A stretch of DNA of 64,000 bases from Radiobacillus deserti. Its GTDB lineage: Bacteria; Bacillota; Bacilli; Bacillales; Amphibacillaceae. Location: positions 3,472,001 to 3,536,000 of the forward strand of contig NZ_CP041666.1 in the NCBI RefSeq assembly GCF_007301515.1, in the 5' to 3' direction. Below are positions 43,073 to 50,552 of this stretch, piece by piece (the first letter of the stretch is position 1; every line of letters starts with the position of its first letter). Below the pieces are notes generated by a model. The model searched no databases and was not told the origin of the DNA. It was given only the letters and a program-made list of their open reading frames with translations. The translations under genes were made by a program, and so were the position numbers.

Positions 43073-43948
43073 ATGAAAACATTCTATTCGTTGATGTTTA
43101 TTCTTTTATCCCTTTGCTTGATAGCTCTCGTGTTTTTCCACTATTACTTTGACCGGAAAGCAAGCCATATCGCCACCTCTCCTAGTCGTTACATAGAAAC
43201 AAGTATTCAAAATAAGGGAGATGTTTGTAAGGAAAAAACGAATTCATCTATCCCCCCCAATCTGAACCAAGAGGGATGGGGTCTAATTTGGCACGATGAA
43301 TTTGACTCGCTTTGCTTAAGTTCCAGTAAGTGGAACATAGAAGATTGGGCTGCAAATAAGAATAACGAATTGCAATATTATTCACCGGATAATGTCAAAG
43401 TAGAAAATGGTGTATTAACGTTGACCAGCAGACAGGAATCATTTAAAGGAAGGGATTATACATCGGGAGCTGTTCATACACAGGGGAAATTTGACTTCTT
43501 ATATGGAAAGGCCGAAATGCGGGCAAAGCTACCAGCGGGACAAGGAATATTCCCAGCATTTTGGATGATGACGGATAAAGAGGAAACATGGCTTCCTGAA
43601 ATCGATATTATGGAAATGCTTGGTCACCGGCCGGATGAAATATGGATGGTTCACCATTGGTTAGACTCAAATGGAAACTTACAAAGTAATTCCGGCTCCT
43701 TTAAAGGTTCAAACTTTTCTACAGACTATCATACATTTGGTATCGAATGGACCCCCGACTCCATTACATGGTTTATCGACGGTGTAGAAAGATTTAAATC
43801 GGAAGTTAGTGTTCCAAATGAACGGATGTATTTGTACTTAAATACAGCTGTTGGCGGAATATGGCCAGGGGACCCCGATCATACGACGGTGTTTCCTGTT
43901 CAATTTGATATAGATTATGTCCGAGTTTATGAGAAAAAGGGAGAGTGA
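43073..43948 (+). CDS. GH16 family glucanase, membrane-anchored or secreted
   Basis: A 291-residue protein with an N-terminal signal/anchor helix (about 4-24) and a GH16 jelly-roll domain. The catalytic motif EIDIME gives Glu176 (nucleophile), Asp178 and Glu181 (acid/base). The sequence around WHDEFDS and the substrate loops resembles beta-1,3-glucanases (laminarinase type). A processive glycosyltransferase and a polysaccharide deacetylase follow on the same strand, so it may trim or release the polymer made by them rather than serve nutrition. The ribosome site is weak. Confidence 0.85.
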   Translation: MKTFYSLMFILLSLCLIALVFFHYYFDRKASHIATSPSRYIETSIQNKGDVCKEKTNSSIPPNLNQEGWGLIWHDEFDSLCLSSSKWNIEDWAANKNNELQYYSPDNVKVENGVLTLTSRQESFKGRDYTSGAVHTQGKFDFLYGKAEMRAKLPAGQGIFPAFWMMTDKEETWLPEIDIMEMLGHRPDEIWMVHHWLDSNGNLQSNSGSFKGSNFSTDYHTFGIEWTPDSITWFIDGVERFKSEVSVPNERMYLYLNTAVGGIWPGDPDHTTVFPVQFDIDYVRVYEKKGE

Positions 43949-44075
43949 GGAACAGCTACGATTGTACCTTAAAAGGGTAAGATGTTCAGTCAGATGACTT
44001 TTGGCTTATACAACAAAAAGGAAAAATATCCTTTTCGCCATGCTGAAGGCGTTTTAGAAACTAGGAGGAAAGTGC

Positions 44076-45443
44076 ATGTTGTTAATTGTCACGTTGATTT
44101 TTTTTGGTCTTTTTATGTTGTTCCATACGCTTTACATTTTTATCCCGCTTTACACGAGTAGAACAAAGATAAAGGTTTATCCGGTCAAGGAAAAAGGCTT
44201 CAGTATATTAATCCCAGCCTATAACGAAACGCCTGTCATTAAAAATTGTTTAATGGGCATTTTGAATTTGAATTATACCAATCTAGAAGTTCTTTTCATT
44301 AATGACGGGTCTACAGACGATACAATGGAAACCTTTCATAAACATCTTGGGCTTGTGAAAGCCTCTAGGCAAAAACAAGAATTATTAGAATATGAGGAAA
44401 TACATAATGTTTATCAATCAACAAAATACCCGTATGTTTGGGTATTAGATAAAAAAAATGGTGGAAAAGCGGATTCTCTAAATGCCGGAATAGATTATGC
44501 TCATAAAGAATTCGTCGTCACCTTAGATGCAGACAGCATCCTCGAATCTACCTCCATAAAAGAGATGAATCGAATTTTTTCCAATAAATCTATATTAGCC
44601 GCTGGTGGATTAGTTCACATTGTTCAAGGCTTTCATCATACCGTAGATTCCTTTACTCCTTGTTTTAAAATACCAGGCTTAATACGTTTTCAAGTGGTCC
44701 GATATTTAACAGGTTTTTACATGAACAAAGTAACACAATCAAAACTTGGATCGCTTACTGTTATTGCTGGTGCTTTCGGTGCCTTTCGAAAAGATATCTT
44801 ATTTCAAGTGAAAGGTTATCGGAAAACAGTAGGCGAGGATATGGATATAACATTAAGAATTCAAGAATTAATCGGAACCGATTTAAAAGGGAAGAAAATT
44901 GTTTTTGTTCCTGAAGCAATGTGTTATACCGAATGTCCTTCTAGTCTCAAAAGTCTATATAAACAACGAATCCGTTGGCAGAAAGCATTTATTGATTGCA
45001 TTATTAACTATAGCAAATCTTTCTATCGAAAAATGAATTTTAAAACATCCACCTTTGTTCTACTAGACTCACTCTTACTTGGTACCATTTCTGCCTATCC
45101 CATCCTGTTCATTCCTATCATTGCCATTCTAACGATTAACCATTGGGAATTTTATGTTTTATTATTCTCTATATCGGTTGGGTTAGCTATGCTACTCAAT
45201 TTTGCAACCTTGTTAGTTTCCAAAAGATATGGGCATGCTTATCGTTTAAAAGATTACATTTCCTTTCTCTTCTTTCTCCCCATTGAAATCATGGTCTATC
45301 GAGTTACAGAAGTCATATTTGTGACCTTTGGAACCATCCTTTACTTTTTCAATAAAGAAGGATGGAGTCGCTCTGAAAGAATCGGGAAACCCGTTATGAT
45401 AACAAATCATGTGCAGGCTCGCAATACTCTCGGAGGAGAATAA
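44076..45443 (+). CDS. Processive family 2 glycosyltransferase (IcaA/PgaC-like)
   Basis: A 455-residue membrane enzyme. An N-terminal helix (about 3-25) precedes the GT2 domain: VLFINDGSTDDT, Asp151-Ala-Asp153 (DADS), GEDMD and the QRIRW motif of processive synthases such as poly-N-acetylglucosamine, hyaluronan and cellulose synthases. Three or four C-terminal helices (about 325-430) would form the export channel. With the deacetylase gene overlapping its end it resembles an Ica/Pga pair, suggesting an amino-sugar polymer. AGGAGG precedes ATG 44076. Confidence 0.87.
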   Translation: MLLIVTLIFFGLFMLFHTLYIFIPLYTSRTKIKVYPVKEKGFSILIPAYNETPVIKNCLMGILNLNYTNLEVLFINDGSTDDTMETFHKHLGLVKASRQKQELLEYEEIHNVYQSTKYPYVWVLDKKNGGKADSLNAGIDYAHKEFVVTLDADSILESTSIKEMNRIFSNKSILAAGGLVHIVQGFHHTVDSFTPCFKIPGLIRFQVVRYLTGFYMNKVTQSKLGSLTVIAGAFGAFRKDILFQVKGYRKTVGEDMDITLRIQELIGTDLKGKKIVFVPEAMCYTECPSSLKSLYKQRIRWQKAFIDCIINYSKSFYRKMNFKTSTFVLLDSLLLGTISAYPILFIPIIAILTINHWEFYVLLFSISVGLAMLLNFATLLVSKRYGHAYRLKDYISFLFFLPIEIMVYRVTEVIFVTFGTILYFFNKEGWSRSERIGKPVMITNHVQARNTLGGE

Positions 45444-45444
45444 A

Positions 45445-46368
45445 GTGAAAAAATATACGTTATCTAACCTATTGTTTACGTTTCTATTTCTAATCGTTTT
45501 GATTCCTCTCTGTTATTTGCTTTACAACCATGTATTAAGCTATTGGTCTTCACCTGTATCAGCTAAAACGTCATATCATGAGTTCGATGCCCCGGCGATT
45601 GAAGTCAATCGTGATTTTACAGGTGTAAAAGAGTATGCGGATAAAGTAACCGTTCTTATGTATCACCAAATCATTCCCAAAAAACAACTAAACGAACAGC
45701 ATTATGCCGAAAACGGCGAATTAAAAGATAGTATTGTGACACTAGAAGACTTTTCTGAGCAAATGAACTATTTAAAAGAAAATAATTATCCGATTTTATC
45801 CCTTAAAGAATTTGAATTATTTATGAGCGAAAAGAAGAAAGTACCAGAAAAAAGTGTTTTAATTACATTCGATGACGGCTATAAGAATGTCTTTGAATTT
45901 GCCTACCCTGTATTGAAACAGCATGGATTCTTCGCGGTTCACTTTATTATTACAGGGCGAATTACAGATAAAACGGTTGAATATGATCCATCCGATCACC
46001 AATATGCAAGCATAGAAGAAATTAATCGATCAACAGATGTGTTTGATTACGGAAATCATACCCATTCTTTACATCAAAAAAATAATAAAGGAACTGCATA
46101 CTTAAAAGCGTATAGTCCAGATAAAGTGAAAAAAGACCTTGCTAAAGCAAGCAAACAAATTGGAAACTCAACAGCGTTTGCAGCTCCCTACGGAGAATAT
46201 AGTACGACGACACTAAACATATTAAAGGAATTGGATATGAAAATGGCGTTTACCGTTAAAGCTGGGTATGCTGAACCTACACAGCATACGTTAGAAATAC
46301 CAAGACAGGCTATATTGCCTTCTTATACGATGAAGGATTTTAAATATATCCTAACTAAACATGAGTAA
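45445..46368 (+). CDS. Polysaccharide deacetylase, membrane-anchored (IcaB/PgaB-like)
   Basis: About 307 residues with an N-terminal anchor helix (about 8-30) and a NodB-type deacetylase domain: ITFDDGYKN carries the catalytic base and metal ligand, and NHTHSLH gives the metal-binding histidines in the form seen in IcaB-like enzymes. It would remove acetyl groups from the exported polymer. GTG 45445 follows the preceding stop by one base with GGAGGA upstream, so the two genes are coupled. Confidence 0.87.
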   Translation: MKKYTLSNLLFTFLFLIVLIPLCYLLYNHVLSYWSSPVSAKTSYHEFDAPAIEVNRDFTGVKEYADKVTVLMYHQIIPKKQLNEQHYAENGELKDSIVTLEDFSEQMNYLKENNYPILSLKEFELFMSEKKKVPEKSVLITFDDGYKNVFEFAYPVLKQHGFFAVHFIITGRITDKTVEYDPSDHQYASIEEINRSTDVFDYGNHTHSLHQKNNKGTAYLKAYSPDKVKKDLAKASKQIGNSTAFAAPYGEYSTTTLNILKELDMKMAFTVKAGYAEPTQHTLEIPRQAILPSYTMKDFKYILTKHE

Positions 46369-46398
46369 GTGACTTTAAAACACAGCCACTGATGTTGC

Positions 46399-46434
46399 AA
46401 GGAGAAGGATTTGAAAATCTTCTCCTTTTATTTA
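46399..46434 (+). terminator. Terminator of the exopolysaccharide-type operon
   Basis: AAGGAGAA/TTCTCCTT and GATTT/AAATC stack with one bulged G, followed by TTTATTT. Confidence 0.88.
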
Positions 46435-46488
46435 CCTAACCCTGATAACTAGGAGGATCATCTTTTCTAATACATAGTTTATTTTATA

Positions 46489-46517
46489 TTGTAATTAGTT
46501 TGATACCAAACTATAAT
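46489..46517 (+). promoter_or_regulatory. Promoter with embedded operator, MarR gene
   Basis: TTGTAA (46489-46494), 17 bases, then a perfect TATAAT (46512-46517). The near-palindrome AGTTTGATACCAAACT (46497-46512) fills the spacer. The predicted start of transcription (about 46524) coincides with the first ATG of the gene, so the mRNA may be leaderless. Confidence 0.8.
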
Positions 46518-46523
46518 ATAACT

Positions 46524-46946
46524 ATGGAAACGAGAGATGCAATATCATTACTTTCTAAAATTAGAGACAAAGTGAATCGATTTATTTTATCAGAGATGGA
46601 GAAGGCTGGAATAGATGGTATCGGTACCTCACACGGCGATATCCTCTATGCTTTATTTTACACACCTAGGCTTACAATGGCTGAAATTTCAAGTAGAATT
46701 CAAAAGGATAAATCTACAGTTACAGCACTTGTTGAAAAATTGGTTCGTCTCGGGTATGTGATGAAGGAAAGAGACAGACATGATGCAAGAATTGTTTATG
46801 TTGCCTTAACGGAGAAGGGAATGGATTTAAAACCAACATTTGAATCCATATCAAATAAAGTGTTAAGTGTGTTCTATTCAAATATTCCAACTAAAGAGCA
46901 AAAAGATTTACTTACTATCCTAAACAAAATAAATGGCAACTTTTAA
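46524..46946 (+). CDS. MarR-family transcriptional regulator
   Basis: About 140 residues; winged helix with recognition region MAEISSRIQKDKSTVTALVEKL and wing KERDRHDARIVYVALTEKG. TTG 46500 lies inside the operator and upstream of the predicted transcription start, so ATG 46524 is preferred even though no ribosome site is present. A second copy of its operator lies before the following hydrolase gene, so it probably represses both. Confidence 0.85.
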   Translation: METRDAISLLSKIRDKVNRFILSEMEKAGIDGIGTSHGDILYALFYTPRLTMAEISSRIQKDKSTVTALVEKLVRLGYVMKERDRHDARIVYVALTEKGMDLKPTFESISNKVLSVFYSNIPTKEQKDLLTILNKINGNF

Positions 46947-46971
46947 TTTTGCCTTTTATTTTTATATAAAA

Positions 46972-46987
46972 AGTTTGATATCAAACT
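46972..46987 (+). promoter_or_regulatory. Second MarR operator, before the hydrolase gene
   Basis: AGTTTGATATCAAACT is a perfect 16-base palindrome and matches the operator at 46497-46512 in 15 of 16 positions. It lies 27 bases before ATG 47015. Confidence 0.85.
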
Positions 46988-47014
46988 AATATATTCTCAA
47001 GGAGGAGAAACCAT

Positions 47015-47824
47015 ATGATAGATTACACGAAACAGGTACCGGATCATATCGAAAAATACATTGGAGAAAATCATTTATTTCTAGAGATATTTGAAGGGAG
47101 AAATACTGAAAATAGACCTCCATTACTTTTTGTCCACGGTGCCTATACAGGAAGTTGGATGTGGAGTAAATTCATTCCTCACTTTGTTGAAAAAGGATGG
47201 AATTGTTATGTCATGAACTTGAGAAGCCACTACAAAAGTAGACTACTGGATATGACTAGAATAACTTTGGAAGATTATATGGAGGATATAAGAGAAATTA
47301 TGAAAGAGTGTGCTGTTCCACCAATCCTAATTGGTTTTAGTATGGGGGGAATATTGACTCAAAAGTTGGCTGAAACCACTGAAATTGCTGGGATGGTTTT
47401 GATCGATTCCGTTTTAAGTAAAGAGGTTCATGATAAAGCTCCATACAAAGAGTTAGGTAAAGCAATACATGAGATTATAGTTCCCGCTCCAGCACGAGAG
47501 GAATTTTCAAGCATAGATGAGACCACCGAGGACATTGAATTCCAAAGAAAATATTTAACGATGGAATCAGCACATGCAGTTCGCTCTTTTTCTTTTACCA
47601 GTGAATCCAATGGAGTATCTATAGACAGTCATTCCATTACTTGTCCATCTTTGGTTATTAAAGCAGTCAACAACGAACTTGATGACCACCAAGGTAGATT
47701 AACCGCAGACCATCTTTCTGCTGAATATCTAGGACTTTGGAACACAACCCATACAGGTGTCCTTATAGGGCAAAGATATATGGATACTGTACACGCTATT
47801 TTGAATTGGTTAAAAAGCTTCTAA
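47015..47824 (+). CDS. Alpha/beta hydrolase
   Basis: A 269-residue esterase-like protein. LLFVHGAYTGSW is the oxyanion-hole region, GFSMGG holds the nucleophile serine, and a histidine in NTTHTGVL is the likely triad base. It is controlled by the adjacent MarR protein (shared operator), which suggests a role against a toxic ester or antimicrobial, but the substrate is unknown. AAGGAGGAG precedes ATG 47015. Confidence 0.83.
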   Translation: MIDYTKQVPDHIEKYIGENHLFLEIFEGRNTENRPPLLFVHGAYTGSWMWSKFIPHFVEKGWNCYVMNLRSHYKSRLLDMTRITLEDYMEDIREIMKECAVPPILIGFSMGGILTQKLAETTEIAGMVLIDSVLSKEVHDKAPYKELGKAIHEIIVPAPAREEFSSIDETTEDIEFQRKYLTMESAHAVRSFSFTSESNGVSIDSHSITCPSLVIKAVNNELDDHQGRLTADHLSAEYLGLWNTTHTGVLIGQRYMDTVHAILNWLKSF

Positions 47825-47962
47825 TTCACGAACTCATTCGTTTCGATGAATGTTACTTCAAGATACATATGTCACACTCTATTTTAGGCCTATAAAAAAG
47901 AAAAAAGTATCCATATCGAATAGGAAGTAAAATTGTACAGACGTATTGTTCCCTTAATATAG

Positions 47963-47992
47963 GAAGCTGGAATCCAAAGTAGTTCCAGCTTC
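47963..47992. terminator. Hairpin between convergent genes
   Basis: GAAGCTGGAA and TTCCAGCTTC form a perfect 10-bp stem with a 10-base loop; T-runs are weak on both strands. Confidence 0.65.
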
Positions 47993-48024
47993 TCATGTAT
48001 ATACAGTAAATGGTTCCTCCCTTT

Positions 48025-48417
48025 TCAGTACCGTTTAGATAAAATTACAAAGGAAGAAAACACCGTTACGATGGTTAACATCGCCAACAAACTAACGGTC
48101 TGGTACCCATTTAAATCTAGCACATTATATTGAAATAGAGACATAAGAATAACCATATACCCTAAAATAAAGAAGTAGCTAAAAAACATTCCTCTTTCGC
48201 GGATTCTCTTTGTACGTTCATCGTTTTCTTTAAATTGAGGATAAAGATAGGCCAGACAAAAACTCATCACTGTCATACTCACATGAACTAGCTCATGCCC
48301 TACAAAAAAAGTACCTGATGATATGCTTGCATACCCGATAAGAAGTGTATAGGCTAAGAATACAATTCCACTTATCAAAAACAATCTTCTTCCTGCTTTA
48401 TTACTTAACTTCATCAT
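48025..48417 (-). CDS. Membrane protein of an XRE-paired two-gene unit
   Basis: A 130-residue protein with four hydrophobic segments (about 10-30, 42-60, 78-98 and 105-126) and a charged central loop KENDERTKRIRERG typical of DUF2178-like proteins. It follows a small XRE regulator gene in the same direction. Such XRE-plus-membrane pairs are common in Firmicutes but have no settled function. Confidence 0.7.
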   Translation of the reverse strand: MMKLSNKAGRRLFLISGIVFLAYTLLIGYASISSGTFFVGHELVHVSMTVMSFCLAYLYPQFKENDERTKRIRERGMFFSYFFILGYMVILMSLFQYNVLDLNGYQTVSLLAMLTIVTVFSSFVILSKRY

Positions 48418-48460
48418 ACATCCTCCTGTGTACTGAAAGACCTTTTGTTATGCTCTTCCA

Positions 48461-48655
48461 TTATTCTTCTAATTGAAAAACCTCTTCTACATTTGTATCA
48501 AAACAGCGTGCAATTCGAATTGCGAGAGGTAAGGACGGATTGTAGCGACCCTTTTCGATTGAAATAATCGTCTGACGAGACACACCCAGCATTTCCGCCA
48601 TTTGTTCTTGAGAGATTCCTTTTTCCTGTCTTAATTCCTTTATTCGATTTTCCAT
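48461..48655 (-). CDS. Small XRE-family repressor-like protein
   Basis: About 64 residues, a bare helix-turn-helix: RQEKGISQEQMAEMLGVSRQTIISIEKGRYNPS. The core begins at ATG 48655 (MENRIKEL); two in-frame ATGs lie four codons upstream near GAGGGG, so the true start may be 48664 or 48667. It is the first gene of a two-gene unit and sits behind twin palindromic operators that cover its own promoter. Confidence 0.85.
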   Translation of the reverse strand: MENRIKELRQEKGISQEQMAEMLGVSRQTIISIEKGRYNPSLPLAIRIARCFDTNVEEVFQLEE

Positions 48656-48683
48656 ACAAACCATCATTCCCCTCTATAGACTC

Positions 48684-48725
48684 ATTATAATGTAAAGCAC
48701 CCTTTACTGTAAAGGGTGCTTTACA
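48684..48725 (-). promoter_or_regulatory. Promoter with twin palindromic operators, XRE unit
   Basis: On the minus strand TTTACA (48708-48713) and TATAAT (48684-48689) are 18 bases apart. GTAAAG-CACC-CTTTAC and GTAAAG-GGTG-CTTTAC lie in tandem at 48692-48724 and are each other's complement, so the whole 48691-48725 block is one 16-bp-arm palindrome. This covers the promoter as expected for autorepression. Confidence 0.8.
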
Positions 48726-48726
48726 A

Positions 48727-48755
48727 AAATGACACATCCATAATATGGATGTGTC
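48727..48755 (-). terminator. Terminator of the 238-residue protein gene
   Basis: GACACATCCATA and TATGGATGTGTC form a 12-bp palindrome followed on the minus strand by ATTTTTG. Confidence 0.85.
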
Positions 48756-48780
48756 TAGACAATTTTTAAAACCCATACCG

Positions 48781-49494
48781 TTAATAACTGCTTCTTTCAA
48801 AATCCCAAATCTGATAATCGAGTAAGCGTGGGGTTATATTCGAATATTTATGTACGAGAATATTGGTTGTTTCATTCAACAAGCTTTGTCCTTCTTCAAG
48901 CCTAACTTTTCTTTGGAGCGCCTTTTCCAAGAATCGCACAATCATTCTGTCTGGTTTTATCCATTGGTCATCTCCGGCCAACATATAAAAGTAGACAAGG
49001 GAAATCCCACTTTTTTGTCCTGGTATCGCTTTAATTTCACGCTCAAATTCTTCGTTTCCATATACTTTGGTAACGTCTTGAAGATAATTAACGCCATACC
49101 TATGTAAAACTTTACAAAACCTATAAACCGCTTCCGCCTTTAATATTCCATTTGTCGGAGAAGTTCTTTGTTTATTTTTGAATATTTCCGCAACAAATGT
49201 ATCTAATCCCATTTTCTCGAAAGAATGTAGATACTGTTCGATTGAATATTGTTCCCCTTCCTCCGGTATTTCTGTACCCGAGCGCTCCTTATTAAGACTA
49301 AAAAAACGGCAAAATCTGGTCACCGTATTTCTAACGCCTTCATAACGAACTCCTATTGAAAAAACAGAGTCTATCACACATAGCGGGAGGCTAGAGTAGT
49401 AATATTCATCAGGGAGCTTTACTTGTTTAAGGTTTAAAACCGTTTCACAGAATTCAGCTATTTTTTGGGATTCTTGTTGCAAGGTCTGGGACAT
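48781..49494 (-). CDS. Uncharacterised protein, possible HhH-GPD-like fold
   Basis: A 237-residue soluble protein. The C-terminal part (KAEAVYRFCKVL..., EIKAIPGQKSGISLVYFYML, DDQWIKPDRMIVRFL) has the spacing of the helix-hairpin-helix and following Asp of DNA glycosylases, but no clear catalytic Lys or iron-sulfur cysteines. This is a weak, inferred resemblance. ATG 49494 (MSQTLQQES) is the better start than the ATG six codons upstream. Confidence 0.6.
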   Translation of the reverse strand: MSQTLQQESQKIAEFCETVLNLKQVKLPDEYYYSSLPLCVIDSVFSIGVRYEGVRNTVTRFCRFFSLNKERSGTEIPEEGEQYSIEQYLHSFEKMGLDTFVAEIFKNKQRTSPTNGILKAEAVYRFCKVLHRYGVNYLQDVTKVYGNEEFEREIKAIPGQKSGISLVYFYMLAGDDQWIKPDRMIVRFLEKALQRKVRLEEGQSLLNETTNILVHKYSNITPRLLDYQIWDFERSSY

Positions 49495-49619
49495 AATCCA
49501 TCTCCTTATCATCTTATAAATTTGTTATATCTATTTTACCTAATCGTTGTGATTTTTGTGAAGAAAAAGGGGATCGTCTATAATCTAATGTTATCCTTAG
49601 ACCGACTAGCCCGGTTAAG

Positions 49620-49715
49620 CTTCTTAAGGGTCCAGACCTAACTGATAAACATTTGATTCGTAGTTCACCCTATATCCCCTATGTTTTGTCTGACCAGTGC
49701 GACGGCAATTGCTGT
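49620..49715 (-). pseudogene. Decayed fragment of the TPR-protein gene 3' end
   Basis: The sequence around 49648-49662 (TTTGATTCGTAGTTC) and its flanks closely follow 50590-50640, the 3' end of the minus-strand TPR-protein gene about 0.9 kb away. On the minus strand HW..KT and NYESNVYQ can be read against PHWLAKTYRD and NYESDAYQ, with stops and shifts between them. The rest of the 49495-49970 gap is AT-rich with no gene seen. Confidence 0.7.
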
Positions 49716-49970
49716 CATGAACCAGCCTTTTTTCTTGCTCTCATCTGTTAGATTAGCCCCAACATATAATTTTCTGTATTACATACGGTAAAAATTGTAA
49801 TATGTATAGTGAAATAGAGTTAAGACTGAAAATATGATGGATATTAACTGGATATATTTGTATAATAGCTTTATACACATCTGTTTGAATTTTCAGTATT
49901 TATGAGAGAAAGTACTAGTATTTGTATCCTAAGTTTACTATTTTATTAAACGAAGGGGGATAAGTAATAT

Positions 49971-50279
49971 ATGACATTACCTAGTTACGTTTGGGTAATC
50001 TATTATGGACTACTTGCTCTAACAGTAATTTACGGGATTATTTTCATTGTTAAGGGGAATATAAATCGGTTGCTATCTACGTTTGCGGTGATACTTTCAA
50101 TTGTTCTTGTTTTCGTTTTTATGATGTATAGCATGGAACGTAAACCTACACATAATGAGTTTGAGCATTTTTTCTATGGGCTTAGAGAAGGAATTTTCGT
50201 AGCATGGTTTTTACTATGTGTCCTACTGTATATTGGGTTTTGGTGGTTTCGGGTGTTACAGAATGCATTTAAAAAATGA
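49971..50279 (+). CDS. Small membrane protein, 102 residues
   Basis: Three hydrophobic segments (about 7-27, 34-53 and 75-95) with a short charged loop MERKPTHNEFEHFF before the last one. The family is not recognised. It lies alone between a pseudogene fragment and a terminator; GGGGGAT precedes ATG 49971. Confidence 0.6.
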   Translation: MTLPSYVWVIYYGLLALTVIYGIIFIVKGNINRLLSTFAVILSIVLVFVFMMYSMERKPTHNEFEHFFYGLREGIFVAWFLLCVLLYIGFWWFRVLQNAFKK

Positions 50280-50390
50280 TTTGTCACTATCCTCCAAAGG
50301 GCTAGAGGTAAATTGGGCTCGTTTTTGTAGTTAACGGAGACTATTGAAGGAAACAAATTCTGCACCACATCGTCATATAGACATTCAAAT

Positions 50391-50433
50391 AAAACAGTAC
50401 TCTCGATCAAGCTTAGAGGGTGCTGTTTTGTTT
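50391..50433. terminator. Terminator between convergent genes
   Basis: AAAACAGTACTCTC and GAGGGTGCTGTTTT pair over 14 bases with two G-U pairs, followed by a T-rich stretch. Confidence 0.85.
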
Positions 50434-50552
50434 TCTTAAAGGAACTTGTTTATCAGGAGAAATTACTCCAAATAGTAGAATGAGAATACTATTTACTTGT
50501 CCATATTCGCCATATAATAGGTGTTGATAATGTGATAATTCTTTTTTGATCT

